64,000 nt of DNA from Microbacterium sp. APC 3901 (GTDB lineage: Bacteria; Actinomycetota; Actinomycetes; Actinomycetales; Microbacteriaceae), in contig NZ_JASDCU010000010.1 of NCBI RefSeq assembly GCF_030407765.1, forward strand, positions 62,001-126,000. The letters are read 5' to 3'. Below are positions 1 through 7,604 of the stretch, in pieces; positions within the stretch are counted from its first letter, which is position 1; every line of letters begins with the position of its first letter. The notes below the pieces were generated by a model, which was not told where the DNA came from, made no database searches, and was given only the letters and a program-made list of their open reading frames with translations. The translations under genes were made by a program, and so were the position numbers.

Positions 1-525
1 CGTGGGTGACGTGATCTGATCGACGACGATCAGGCGGGTGGCCGGGGTGAGTGCGTCGGCGAAGCGCTGCACGACCTCGTCGTCGGACGCGAGCAGCGGC
101 AGCTCGACGGCGCGGACGGATGCTCCGAAGCGGCGGGCCAGGCGCTGCGCGCCCATCGTGATCGCGCCGTAGCCCTGGTCGGTCACGAGGATCTCGTCGC
201 CGCGCTCGAGGTGCAGGGCGTTGTAGACGACGGTGGCCGCGGCCGAGGCGTTGGGCACGAAGACGCTGTCTTCAGCGTGGGCGCCCAGGAAGGGCGCTGT
301 GCGCTCTCGGGCGGCGCGCACGCGCTCGGCGATGCGGGGGAACCACTCGACCGGGCTGAGGTCGGCTCGGCGCCGCAGAGCATCCTGCTGCTCGACGACC
401 GCGGTGGGCACTGCGCCGAACGAGCCGTGGTTGAGGTGGATCACGTCGGGATCGAGCGGCCACGCATCACGGGCTCGGATGCCGGAGTTCAGCGTGAGCG
501 GTGCGGGGAAGAGTGGTGCGGGCAT
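1..525 (-). CDS. Class V aminotransferase, CefD-like (N-terminal part)
   Basis: The reading frame runs off the window edge, leaving the first 175 residues. They include 'LNHGSFGAVP', the N-terminal signature of PLP-dependent class V aminotransferases related to isopenicillin N epimerase, followed by a typical PLP-binding region around residues 90-120. The PLP lysine would lie beyond the edge, so catalytic competence cannot be judged. Start ATG at 525 is preceded by GAGGA about 6 bases upstream. It is divergent from the FadR-type regulator at 690, and the shared 164-base gap carries two FadR-type operators, so this gene is the likely target. The true reaction (racemase, lyase or transaminase) cannot be told from sequence. 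Confidence 0.8.
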   Translation of the reverse strand, partial: MPAPLFPAPLTLNSGIRARDAWPLDPDVIHLNHGSFGAVPTAVVEQQDALRRRADLSPVEWFPRIAERVRAARERTAPFLGAHAEDSVFVPNASAAATVVYNALHLERGDEILVTDQGYGAITMGAQRLARRFGASVRAVELPLLASDDEVVQRFADALTPATRLIVVDQITSPT

Positions 526-551
526 CGGTCCTCGTCGGTGCGTCGGGGGAG

Positions 552-625
552 TTGTTGCACAACTTTGCCACAGAGGTTCCGATATGGCTATGGAAAGGTG
601 AAGATGAAACATAGTTGTCATACGA
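552..625. promoter_or_regulatory. Two FadR-type GntR operators
   Basis: TTGTTGCACAA (552-562) and TTGTCATACGA (615-625) both match the FadR-subfamily consensus TNGTNNNACNA exactly. Their centres are 63 bases apart, close to six helical turns, as expected for two dimers binding one face of DNA. They lie between the aminotransferase and the FadR-type gene at 690, so the regulator probably controls both. The matches are seen; binding is inferred. Confidence 0.6.
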
Positions 626-689
626 ATTTGATGCAGAGCGCGGGTCCGACAGACTCGCAGGGGAGCGGCCGGTGTCAGGGAGGATCACG

Positions 690-1391
690 ATGAGCGCTTT
701 GGATACGGCTCTGCACGGGCTGCGTGCGCTGATCGCCGACGGCGCGCTGCGCCCCGGCGACCGCCTGCCCAGCGAGGGCGAGCTGTGCGAGACGCTGGGC
801 GTCTCACGAGGTTCGCTGCGCGAGGCCATCCGCATGCTGGCCGCACTCGGGGTGCTGGAAACCCGCCACGGCTCCGGCAGTTACGTCAGCGAGCTGCGCG
901 CCGCCGACCTGATCGGCAGCCTCTCGCTGACGGTCGGGCTGCTGCCCATGGCCGGAGTGCTCGAGCTCACCGAACTGCGCCGCGTGCTCGAGCCGCATGC
1001 CGCCGCGCTCGCCGCCGCCCGCATCGACTCCTCGACGCTCGAGGAGCTCGGCGCGGTGCTCGATGAGATCGAGGCCAGCGACGACTTCGAAGATCACTCG
1101 CGGCTCGACCACGCCTTCCACATGACGATCTCGAAGGTCGCGGGCAACGACGCCCTCACGAGCCTGATCGACGTGTTGCGCTCACGATCGCGGGCGTATC
1201 GGATTCCGGATGCCGGTGATGCCGCCGAGCTCAAGCTGCACTCGGACGCCGGGCACAGGGCGATCCTGCGAGGACTCGCGGCGGCCGACCCGGTCGCGGC
1301 GTCCGCTGCGGCATCCGCGCACGTCGCCCAGACCGAGTACTGGGTGCGGCGCTACACCGACACGGTCGAGCCTGCGCCCGTGGCCGAGTGA
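690..1391 (+). CDS. GntR-family regulator, FadR/FCD type
   Basis: A 233-residue protein with an N-terminal winged helix (about residues 1-70; 'PSEGELCETLGVSRGSLREAIRMLAALGVLETRHGSGSYV' region) and a C-terminal all-helical FCD ligand domain (about 80-220) with the acidic/histidine residues that usually bind a metal and a carboxylate. The ATG at 690 is chosen because GGAGGAT lies 5-10 bases before it; an open frame extends upstream to 615 but would run through an operator. It is divergent from the class V aminotransferase and probably represses it and itself through the two upstream sites. The effector is unknown. Confidence 0.85.
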   Translation: MSALDTALHGLRALIADGALRPGDRLPSEGELCETLGVSRGSLREAIRMLAALGVLETRHGSGSYVSELRAADLIGSLSLTVGLLPMAGVLELTELRRVLEPHAAALAAARIDSSTLEELGAVLDEIEASDDFEDHSRLDHAFHMTISKVAGNDALTSLIDVLRSRSRAYRIPDAGDAAELKLHSDAGHRAILRGLAAADPVAASAAASAHVAQTEYWVRRYTDTVEPAPVAE

Positions 1392-1404
1392 GCGGGGCTC
1401 CTGA

Positions 1405-1486
1405 CCCGATCTGCGGGCGTCGCCCCGATCTGCGGGCCCATCCCGCCGATCCGCCCGCTGATCGCGACGAGGTCCGCTGATCGGGC
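1405..1486. repeat. Cluster of four GATC-NGCGG repeats
   Basis: Between the convergent ends of the FadR-type gene and the acetyltransferase are two direct copies of CCCGATCTGCGGGC (1405-1418, 1424-1437) and two inverted relatives, CGCCCGCTGATCG (1452-1464) and GTCCGCTGATCGGGC (1472-1486). The outer copies could pair into a hairpin, so the cluster may act as a bidirectional terminator. It could also be a small intergenic repeat family. Confidence 0.5.
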
Positions 1487-1492
1487 GGCTTC

Positions 1493-1936
1493 TCAGCTCG
1501 ACCGAGGGCCGAAACGCAGCACGTTCGTGTTCCGACGGACGAAGCCGACCGACTCGTAGAGGCGCAGCGCCGATTCGCGAGACGGACGGGACGTCAGATC
1601 GAGCGTCGGCAGTCCCCGCCGTTCGGACTCGTCGATGATCGCCTCGAGCAGCAGACGGGCGATGCCTCGTCCACGTACGCTCTGATCGACCACGACGTCT
1701 TCGATGCTGCCGTGCCATCCGGTCAGGAGCGGGGCGGTGGCGAGCGTGGCCATCCCCACGATCCGGCCTGACTCGCGCGCGACGAAGAGGTCTGCGTCGG
1801 GCGCCTCGAGCAGCGAGATCACTCGTTCCGCGTCGAATCGAGCGGTCGACGAGAGCTGGGGGAGAAGGGCCTCGATCCGCTCGAGGTCAGTCGGTGTGAG
1901 GCGATCCGCGATCGAGATGCTGAGTCCATCGGCCAT
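1493..1936 (-). CDS. GNAT-family N-acetyltransferase
   Basis: A single-domain GNAT protein of 147 residues. The acetyl-CoA pyrophosphate loop is visible as 'VVVDQSVRGRGIARLLLEAII' (about 82-102), followed by the C-terminal 'SALRLYESVGFVRR' motif typical of the fold. It transfers an acyl group from acetyl-CoA to an amine; the acceptor cannot be inferred. It lies 10 bases downstream of the ACT-domain gene and is probably translated from the same transcript, since no Shine-Dalgarno sequence precedes its ATG. Confidence 0.8.
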   Translation of the reverse strand: MADGLSISIADRLTPTDLERIEALLPQLSSTARFDAERVISLLEAPDADLFVARESGRIVGMATLATAPLLTGWHGSIEDVVVDQSVRGRGIARLLLEAIIDESERRGLPTLDLTSRPSRESALRLYESVGFVRRNTNVLRFGPRSS

Positions 1937-1946
1937 GGGTGAGAGC

Positions 1947-2459
1947 TCAGGCGAGGGTGATGTCGACCTGGATCTCGGTGGCGATGCGCTCGAGGTCGCG
2001 GCGCAGCGCGTCGAGGTCGACCGACTCGGGAACCCGGGCGATCACGGATGCCTCGAACAGGCGTCCGCCGGCCATCGCGGCATCCCGGGTCTCTGTCGCC
2101 AGCTCCTCGATGCTCAGGTCATGCGCGCTCAGCACGTTCGACACTTCGCGGACGATGCCGGAGCGGTCGTTGCCGAGCACGCGGATCTCGAGCACCTGGT
2201 CGTCGGCGTCCGCCGCGGGTGCACCGGTCAGAACGGCGAGAGTGAGCAGCCCCTGCCCCTGCAGTTCGCGGAGTGCGGTCTGGAGCCCCTCCGAGTGCTC
2301 GGGTGCGACCGAGACTTCGATCACCCCGGCGAAGGTTCCGGCGAGCTCGGCGAGTGAGCTGTTCTCCCAGTTGCCGCCGTGGGCATCGACGACATCGGCG
2401 ACCGCCGCGACGAGACCCGGACGATCGGCACCCGCGACAGTGAGGATGAGAGTAGTCAT
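1947..2459 (-). CDS. ACT-domain protein, GcvR-like
   Basis: A 170-residue protein made of two ACT domains in tandem (about residues 1-75 and 85-165), the layout of the glycine cleavage system repressor GcvR and related amino-acid-sensing proteins. No DNA-binding or catalytic domain is present, so it probably senses a small ligand and acts on a partner. The ATG at 2459 is chosen because TACGCT sits exactly six bases upstream, a leaderless arrangement; an in-frame upstream ATG would lie inside the promoter. The acetyltransferase follows in the same operon. Confidence 0.75.
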   Translation of the reverse strand: MTTLILTVAGADRPGLVAAVADVVDAHGGNWENSSLAELAGTFAGVIEVSVAPEHSEGLQTALRELQGQGLLTLAVLTGAPAADADDQVLEIRVLGNDRSGIVREVSNVLSAHDLSIEELATETRDAAMAGGRLFEASVIARVPESVDLDALRRDLERIATEIQVDITLA

Positions 2460-2465
2460 GCGGCC

Positions 2466-2471
2466 AGCGTA
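2466..2471 (-). promoter_or_regulatory. -10 element of a leaderless promoter
   Basis: TACGCT read on the minus strand, six bases before the ATG of the ACT-domain gene. No ribosome-binding sequence lies between them, so transcription probably begins at the start codon. Confidence 0.5.
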
Positions 2472-2474
2472 GCC

Positions 2475-2560
2475 GTTCACAATTCAGCATCACCGGTCGG
2501 ATCCCGAGCGAAACGGGTGGCCAGGTGGCCGATCGACGGACTCGGTGCTGAATCGTGAAC
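2475..2560. repeat. Intergenic element with terminal inverted repeats, copy 1
   Basis: GTTCACAATTCAGCA at 2475-2489 is mirrored by TGCTGAATCGTGAAC at 2546-2560 (14 of 15 pairs). The same ends, with differing cores, bound two further elements at 13325 and 59664. It lies between the end of the cysteine desulfhydrase gene and the start of the ACT-domain gene. No open frame fits inside, so if mobile it would be non-autonomous. Confidence 0.65.
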
Positions 2561-2582
2561 GAGCAGGCCAGTCGAACCCAGC

Positions 2583-3641
2583 TCAGTCGCCCCAGACGCC
2601 GCTGTCGAGGAAGCGGTCGAGCCGCGCACGATGCGGGGCGAGGTCCCAGCCCTGCTCGGCGACCCACACATCGTTGAAGTACGTGCCGGCATAGCGGATG
2701 CCGCTGTCGCAGATGAGCGTGACGATGCTGCCGGTCTCGCCCGCTGCACGCATGCGCGCGATCAGCTGGAACGCCCCGTACAGGTTGGTGCCGGTCGAGC
2801 CGCCGGCGAGGTGCAGCGTGCGCTCGCGCAGCATCCGGATCGCGGCGATCGAACCCGCATCGGGAACGCGGATCATCTCGTCGATCACGCTCGGCACGAA
2901 CGAGGCCTCGACCCGGGGCCGGCCGATGCCCTCGATGCGACTGGGGCGCCCGGCAGGCGGATCGACGGTTCCGGCCCATCCGTCGTAGAACGCAGACCCC
3001 TCAGGGTCGACGACGGCGATCTGCGTCTCGTGGCGGCGGTACTTCACATAGCGGCCGAACGTCGCGCTCGTGCCGCCGGTGCCTGCGCCCACGACGATCC
3101 ATCGGGGGATCGGATGCCGTTCCTGCGACAGCTGGCTGAACACGCTCTCGGCGATGTTGTTGTTGCCTCGCCAGTCGGTGGCACGCTCGGCGAAGGTGAA
3201 CTGGTCGAGATAGTGACCGTGGCATTCGGACGCGAGACGCTGGGCCTCGGGAGACATGTCCTCTGCGCGATCGACGAAGTGGCAGCGTCCGCCGTAGAAC
3301 TCGATGAGGTCGATCTTCTCCTGGCTCGTCGACCGCGGCACGACGGTGACGAACGGCAGACCCAGCATCCGCGCGAAGTACGCCTCGGAGACGGCGGTCG
3401 AGCCGCTCGACGACTCGACCAGCGTCGAGTGCTCGGTGATGCGACCGTTCACGAGTCCGTAGAGGATCAGCGAGCGCGCGAGACGATGCTTGAGCGACCC
3501 GGTGGGGTGGACCGACTCGTCTTTCAGGTACAGATCGATGCCCCACTCGGGCGGCAGCGGGAAGAGGTGCAGGTGCGTGTCTGCGCTGCGGTTCGCGTCG
3601 GCTTCCAGCAGGGCGATCGCGGTGCTGGTCCAGTCGCTCAT
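2583..3641 (-). CDS. cds1: PLP-dependent L-cysteine desulfhydrase, Cds1-like
   Basis: A 352-residue fold-type II PLP enzyme. '[10 protein letters not shown]' supplies the Schiff-base lysine (about K51), 'ESSSGSTA' (76-83) is the substrate-binding loop, and '[10 protein letters not shown]' (185-194) is the phosphate-binding loop. The pattern and length match mycobacterial Cds1, which splits cysteine into sulfide, pyruvate and ammonia, better than CysK or cystathionine beta-synthase; there is no CBS or ACT tail. The start has no Shine-Dalgarno but has TACGCT six bases upstream, so the mRNA is probably leaderless. The gene stands alone. Confidence 0.75.
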   Translation of the reverse strand: MSDWTSTAIALLEADANRSADTHLHLFPLPPEWGIDLYLKDESVHPTGSLKHRLARSLILYGLVNGRITEHSTLVESSSGSTAVSEAYFARMLGLPFVTVVPRSTSQEKIDLIEFYGGRCHFVDRAEDMSPEAQRLASECHGHYLDQFTFAERATDWRGNNNIAESVFSQLSQERHPIPRWIVVGAGTGGTSATFGRYVKYRRHETQIAVVDPEGSAFYDGWAGTVDPPAGRPSRIEGIGRPRVEASFVPSVIDEMIRVPDAGSIAAIRMLRERTLHLAGGSTGTNLYGAFQLIARMRAAGETGSIVTLICDSGIRYAGTYFNDVWVAEQGWDLAPHRARLDRFLDSGVWGD

Positions 3642-3647
3642 GCTTCG

Positions 3648-3653
3648 AGCGTA
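3648..3653 (-). promoter_or_regulatory. -10 element of the cysteine desulfhydrase promoter
   Basis: TACGCT on the minus strand, six bases before the ATG at 3641, with no ribosome-binding site between. This is the same hexamer and spacing as at the ACT-domain gene. Confidence 0.5.
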
Positions 3654-3661
3654 ACGCTCCT

Positions 3662-4558
3662 CTATCTGGCGGAGTAGCCGCCCTCGCCCGTCTCGCCGTC
3701 GTAGGTGAAGACCTCGTCTTCGAGGGTGATCTGGATGTCGTCGCCGAGCGGCTGTTCAGCGAGCAGGCGTTCTTCGAGCATCGTCATCCGTTCTTCGTAT
3801 TCCTGCGCCTGCGTCTCGTCGACGCCCCAGATCGTCGCGACCTTCATGTCGGTGAGGAAGTACAGGAAGGCCGACACCGCGGTGCGGTTGAACTCGGTGT
3901 CGGGGATGCGCTCCCACAGTGCGCCGCTGTCGCGCAGGCGCTTGTACTCGTCGATCTTCGCCTGGAGGACGTCGGCTATTCCGGACGCATCGGCGTCACC
4001 GGGTTCGTCGGCGGGCGGATCCTCGGTGGACGGCCCGTCGGAGGGCGCGCTGGGTGCTGCGGCCGTCGCGGAGGGCATCGGCGCGGCGACCGGCTCGCGC
4101 GAACCCACCAGCAGACTCACGGCCACGCCGATTCCGACGGCGATGATCAGCACGAATGCCGCGACCGCCGCGATCACGATGCCGAGGGTCCTTCCCGAGC
4201 GCGAGGGAGGGGTCGGAGGTGTGGAGGGGTAGGGATACGCGGCGCCGTAGGGGGCGGATGCCTGCTGGCCCGCCGGGTACTGCCCCGGTTGCTGCGCCGG
4301 GTACTGCCCCGGTTGCTGTGGCGGGTACTGACCCGGTTGCTGCGGCGGGTACTGCCCCGCGGCGTACGGAGGCAGCGGCGGCGCGGGAGGTGCGACGGGC
4401 GCGCCGGATGCAGGCGGCGGGGACGCGGGGGATGCCGGAGGCCCGCTCAGGGGCGGTGCCAGCGGAATCGACGACGACAGGTCGCCGGGCGCCGCGGGCG
4501 GTGGCGGCGGGATGACCGGTTCGGATTCCGAAGCCGGTGGATGCGCGTCGTCGACCAT
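3662..4558 (-). CDS. Proline-rich single-pass membrane protein
   Basis: A 298-residue protein with three parts: a proline/glutamine/tyrosine-rich cytoplasmic segment (about 1-120) with 'QPGQYPPQ' repeats, one membrane helix ('[21 protein letters not shown]', about 129-152), and an extracellular part with an acidic, low-complexity linker and a helical C-terminal domain of about 90 residues. Actinobacterial proteins of this shape are common and mostly uncharacterised; some are linked to secretion or cell-envelope work. A purine-rich AGGGGGG stretch precedes the ATG. I do not recognise the C-terminal domain. Confidence 0.75.
   Translation of the reverse strand: MVDDAHPPASESEPVIPPPPPAAPGDLSSSIPLAPPLSGPPASPASPPPASGAPVAPPAPPLPPYAAGQYPPQQPGQYPPQQPGQYPAQQPGQYPAGQQASAPYGAAYPYPSTPPTPPSRSGRTLGIVIAAVAAFVLIIAVGIGVAVSLLVGSREPVAAPMPSATAAAPSAPSDGPSTEDPPADEPGDADASGIADVLQAKIDEYKRLRDSGALWERIPDTEFNRTAVSAFLYFLTDMKVATIWGVDETQAQEYEERMTMLEERLLAEQPLGDDIQITLEDEVFTYDGETGEGGYSAR
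4275..4356 (-). repeat. 24-base tandem repeat within the proline-rich gene
   Basis: Four units begin at 4275, 4299, 4323 and 4347, an exact 24-base period. Each codes for an eight-residue unit of the type QYPPQQPG. Copy number is likely to vary between strains. Confidence 0.8.
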
Positions 4559-4634
4559 CGTGTCTGCCCCCCTGCTCGCATCGCCCGGTGCGACGCGTGC
4601 TCCGCTGCCAGGCTAGCGGCCTCGGCGGATTCGG

Positions 4635-5438
4635 CTAGCGAACCGTGCCTGCGCGCGAGGTGCCGCCGTCGTCGTCGACGTGCAGCAGCGAGGCCTGCGA
4701 CTGCTCCTGCTGCAGCTGGAACTCGAAGCGGGAGCGATCACCGCGGTGGTGGGCCACGAAGTACTCGATCGGGATGCCGTCGGCGGCCCGACTCACGCTG
4801 CGCAGCCGCAGCAGGGCCGAGCCGGCACTCACACCGAGATGCTGAGCCTGCTCGTGGGTCGCCACCGTCGCCTCGGCCGAGCGGACGCCGCTGGTCGCCA
4901 CGATCTCGTGATCGGCGAGCAGGCGGTACAGGGATCGCTCCGACAGGTCGACGCCGAGAGTGACGCCGCCGACGGCATCCGGCATCCACGTCGTGGAGAG
5001 CGACCACGGCTCGCCGTCGACGTGACGCAGGCGGTCGAGCACCACGACCGGTGCGCCGACCTCGACCTCGAGGGCCGCCGCGATCTCGTCGTCTGCCAGC
5101 GTCTGCTCGTGCCGCAGCACGTCGCTGTGCACATGCCCGCCGCGGCGCTCGACGTCGTCGTACAGGCCGACCAGCGTGTGCACGAGGCTCTCGCTCGTGC
5201 GCGGGCGCGACACAAAGGTTCCCTTGCCCTTGACCCGCTCGACGAGCCCCTCGTGCTCGAGCTGGGCGAGTGCCTGGCGCACGACCGTGCGTGAGATGCC
5301 GTAGCGCTCGCACAGACGATGCTCGCCCGGCAGCGGGTCGCCCGGCTGCAGGCCGTCTCTCGAGATGCCCTCGATGATCAGCTGACGCAGCTGGTCGTAC
5401 ATGGGTGCCGCGGAGTGGCGGTCGATCGTGTCGTGCAT
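4635..5438 (-). CDS. GntR-family regulator, HutC type with UTRA domain
   Basis: A 267-residue regulator: winged helix at about 10-75 ('PLPGEHRLCERYGISRTVVRQ' region) and a UTRA sugar-phosphate-sensing domain at about 95-240. It is the last gene of an rbsK-rbsD-gntR run, its ATG lying one base past the rbsD stop. Palindromes with TGT-N4-ACA cores, the four-base spacing expected of HutC-type sites, occur twice before rbsK/transaldolase, once before the importer at 15708 and twice before the operon at 24716. It is the best candidate to bind them all, though this is inferred. Confidence 0.85.
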   Translation of the reverse strand: MHDTIDRHSAAPMYDQLRQLIIEGISRDGLQPGDPLPGEHRLCERYGISRTVVRQALAQLEHEGLVERVKGKGTFVSRPRTSESLVHTLVGLYDDVERRGGHVHSDVLRHEQTLADDEIAAALEVEVGAPVVVLDRLRHVDGEPWSLSTTWMPDAVGGVTLGVDLSERSLYRLLADHEIVATSGVRSAEATVATHEQAQHLGVSAGSALLRLRSVSRAADGIPIEYFVAHHRGDRSRFEFQLQQEQSQASLLHVDDDGGTSRAGTVR

Positions 5439-5439
5439 G

Positions 5440-5844
5440 TCAGTACGCCACCCCCGCGTGCAGGATCACATTCGCGTACGGCGTGAACTCGCCCGAGCGC
5501 ACGAACGCGCGCGCCGAGTGCGTGAGCTTCTTGAACTCGACGTGCGGGATCAACTCGATCTCGAAGTCCTGGTCGGCGAAGCGCTCGCGCAGCGCAGCGA
5601 GCACCTCGGGGCTCTTCTCGGCGACCTCCTCCGACACGGTCGCACCCTCGACGACGAGTTCGGCGAGCACGGTGTCGAGCACATCGAAGAAGGCCGGAGC
5701 GCCCGGCCGGTAGGCGAGGTCGATGCGCTCGGAACCCGGCGGAATCGGCAGCCCGGCGTCGGTCACCACCAGCAGATCGGTGTGCCCCGTCTCGCTGATC
5801 ACGCGCGAGAGGGCGGGGTTGATGGTCGTCGCTGTCTTGCGCAT
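5440..5844 (-). CDS. rbsD: D-ribose pyranase
   Basis: A 134-residue protein matching RbsD, which interconverts beta-pyranose and beta-furanose forms of ribose so that ribokinase can act. The conserved N-terminal 'ISETGHTDLLVVTDAGLPIP' contains the catalytic histidine, and the C-terminal 'YANVILHAGVAY' matches the family end. The ATG at 5844 has GAGGAGA close upstream; an open frame continues to 5982 but overlaps rbsK. It is nineteen bases downstream of rbsK and immediately before gntR. Confidence 0.9.
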   Translation of the reverse strand: MRKTATTINPALSRVISETGHTDLLVVTDAGLPIPPGSERIDLAYRPGAPAFFDVLDTVLAELVVEGATVSEEVAEKSPEVLAALRERFADQDFEIELIPHVEFKKLTHSARAFVRSGEFTPYANVILHAGVAY

Positions 5845-5863
5845 GATGTCTCCTCGGGGGATG

Positions 5864-6814
5864 TCAGTGGGCTTCTCGGGCGGCCAGGAACGCCTCGACG
5901 TCGGCGCGCAGCGGCAGGCTCGGCGAGGCGCCCTGCTTCGTGACGGCGAGGGCACCGGCCGCGGTGGCGATGCGCACGGCATCCGTCAGCTCCAGCCCGT
6001 TCGCCAGCGCGGCACCGAGGTAGCCCGCGTACGCGTCACCCGCGGCCGTCGTGTCGACGGCCTCGACAGGGAAGGGCGGGACGACGGATGCGCCGTCAGC
6101 CGTCACGACGCATGAGCCCTGCCCTGCGAGCGTGATCACGGCTGCGCCGACGCCGCGGTCGAGGAACCAGCGTCCGGCGAGCGCGGCCGAATCGGCGTCC
6201 GTCACCTCGATGCCGCTGAGCACCGATGCCTCGGTCTCGTTCGGCGTCACGATGTCGATGTTCGCCCACACCGCGTCGTCGAGCGGAGCGGCGGGTGCCG
6301 GGTCGAGGATGACGGTCATGCCGTGCTCGCGTCCGCGCGACGTGATGTGGGCGGTGAGCGCCGAGGGGGTCTCGAGCTGGGTGAGCAGCACCGACGTGGT
6401 CGGGGCGAGGGCTGTGAGCGCCGCGTCGATCTGCTCGGTGCTGAGGGCGGCGTTGGCGAGGGGCACCATCACGATGTCGTTCTGCGCCGAGGCGTCGACA
6501 CGGATGTGCGCGATGCCCGTCGGGCCGGGCACCGTGCGAAGGTGCGCGAGGTCGACGCCGGCCTCGCTCAGCCCGTCGACGACCAGGTCGTGGAAGAGGT
6601 CGTCGCCGACGCACCCGACGAAGCTCGTGCGGGCGCCCGAGCGTCCGGCCGCGACGGCCTGGTTGGCGCCCTTGCCGCCGAGCATCAGGGTGAACTCGTC
6701 TCCGAGGATGGTCTCGCCGCGGGCCGGAAGCCGGGTCGAGAAGGTCGTCACGTCTGCGGTCACACTGCCGACGATGACGACGCCGGTGCGATCGGGCGAG
6801 GTGGCGGCTGTCAT
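5864..6814 (-). CDS. rbsK: Ribokinase
   Basis: A PfkB-family sugar kinase of 316 residues that phosphorylates ribose or a related pentose at O5. 'LMLGGKGANQAVAAGRSGA' (about 40-58) is the first PfkB signature, and 'VDTTAAGDAYAGYLGAAL' (about 255-272) holds the anion hole and catalytic aspartate. The start at 6814 is chosen for AGGAG five bases upstream. First gene of rbsK-rbsD-gntR and divergent from the transaldolase, sharing two operators. No ribose importer is adjacent; the RbsACB-like set at 15708 shares the operator type and may serve it. Confidence 0.9.
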   Translation of the reverse strand: MTAATSPDRTGVVIVGSVTADVTTFSTRLPARGETILGDEFTLMLGGKGANQAVAAGRSGARTSFVGCVGDDLFHDLVVDGLSEAGVDLAHLRTVPGPTGIAHIRVDASAQNDIVMVPLANAALSTEQIDAALTALAPTTSVLLTQLETPSALTAHITSRGREHGMTVILDPAPAAPLDDAVWANIDIVTPNETEASVLSGIEVTDADSAALAGRWFLDRGVGAAVITLAGQGSCVVTADGASVVPPFPVEAVDTTAAGDAYAGYLGAALANGLELTDAVRIATAAGALAVTKQGASPSLPLRADVEAFLAAREAH

Positions 6815-6846
6815 GGCACTCCTGATCGTCGTCGATGCGGGGTGCT

Positions 6847-6904
6847 TTGACATCCTCCGCGGCTGTCATTACATTAGCCGAATCCGAACCTGTAACGACA
6901 GGTT
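6847..6904. promoter_or_regulatory. Divergent promoter with two HutC-type operators
   Basis: On the plus strand TTGACA (6847-6852) and TACATT (6870-6875) are 17 bases apart and would drive the transaldolase. A TGTCATTACA core (6864-6873) covers the -10 box, and the palindrome AACCTGTAACGACAGGTT (6887-6904) lies just past the start of transcription. The same cores recur at 15556, 24751 and 24774. Repression of both transaldolase and rbsK is inferred. Confidence 0.65.
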
Positions 6905-6921
6905 GTGCACAAGGAGACCCG

Positions 6922-7584
6922 ATGACCGCCGTGGCCCCCCGTCTCTATGTCGACAGCGCAGACGTCGACCGCGTCGCCTCCCTCCTCGCCGCAGGGGTCG
7001 TGCACGGCGTCACGACCAACCCGACGATCCTCGAGCGCGGCGGCCGCACCGCCGCCGAGATCCCCGACCTCTACGCCCGCTGGGCAGGCGAGGGTGCACG
7101 CGAGATCTTCTTCCAGACGTGGGGCGGCGACACCGCGTCGTTGCTCCGCAACGCCGAGAGCATCCGGACGCTCGGCGACCGGGTGGTCGTGAAGGTGCCG
7201 GCCACGCGCGACGGCTTCGCCGCGGCATCCGCGCTGGTGCGCGACGGAGCGACCGTGCTCGTCACGGCGGTGTATTCGGTCGCGCAGGCTCTCGCGTGCG
7301 CCTCGATCGGCGCGCAGTACATCGCCCCCTATCTCGGACGGATGCGGGATGCCGGCATCGACGGCGATGCCGTGATCGCGACGATGCAGGAGGTCTGCGT
7401 CGGCAGCGAGTCGAACGTGCTCGCCGCGAGCCTGCGGTCGCCCGATGACATCACCGGTCTGCGGCTCGCGGGGGTGTCGTACTTCACCGCGGCGCCGGAG
7501 GTGATCGAGCAGATGCTGTTCCACGAGGTCAGCGACAGCTCGGCGGCCGAGTTCGACGCCGCGATGGCGCGGCTCGGGGCCTGA
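6922..7584 (+). CDS. Transaldolase, fructose-6-phosphate aldolase type
   Basis: A 220-residue class I aldolase of the short transaldolase/FSA family. Visible landmarks are 'YVDSAD' with the acidic residue, 'GVTTNPTIL', the Schiff-base lysine in 'VVVKVPATRDG', the glutamine in 'FFQTWG', and the tyrosine in 'QYIAPYLGR' that marks FSA-like rather than classical TalB enzymes. It would move or split off a three-carbon ketone unit. AAGGAG precedes the ATG at 6922. The shared operators place it in the same regulon as rbsK, the importer at 15708 and the operon at 24716. Confidence 0.85.
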   Translation: MTAVAPRLYVDSADVDRVASLLAAGVVHGVTTNPTILERGGRTAAEIPDLYARWAGEGAREIFFQTWGGDTASLLRNAESIRTLGDRVVVKVPATRDGFAAASALVRDGATVLVTAVYSVAQALACASIGAQYIAPYLGRMRDAGIDGDAVIATMQEVCVGSESNVLAASLRSPDDITGLRLAGVSYFTAAPEVIEQMLFHEVSDSSAAEFDAAMARLGA

Positions 7585-7604
7585 CCCGATCGCGCGGGAT
7601 CAGG
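7580..7604. terminator. Bidirectional hairpin overlapping two stop codons
   Basis: CCTGACCCG...CGGGATCAGG pairs across a short loop. The stop codons of the transaldolase (7582-7584) and of the opposing FadR-type gene (7600-7602) both lie in the stem. It probably ends transcription both ways. Confidence 0.5.

Noticed and set aside
2475..2560. A simple intrinsic terminator for the element at 2475 and its two relatives
   Set aside because: The arms are 15-16 bases but are 53-68 bases apart, there is no T-run, and one copy lies in a promoter region rather than after genes.
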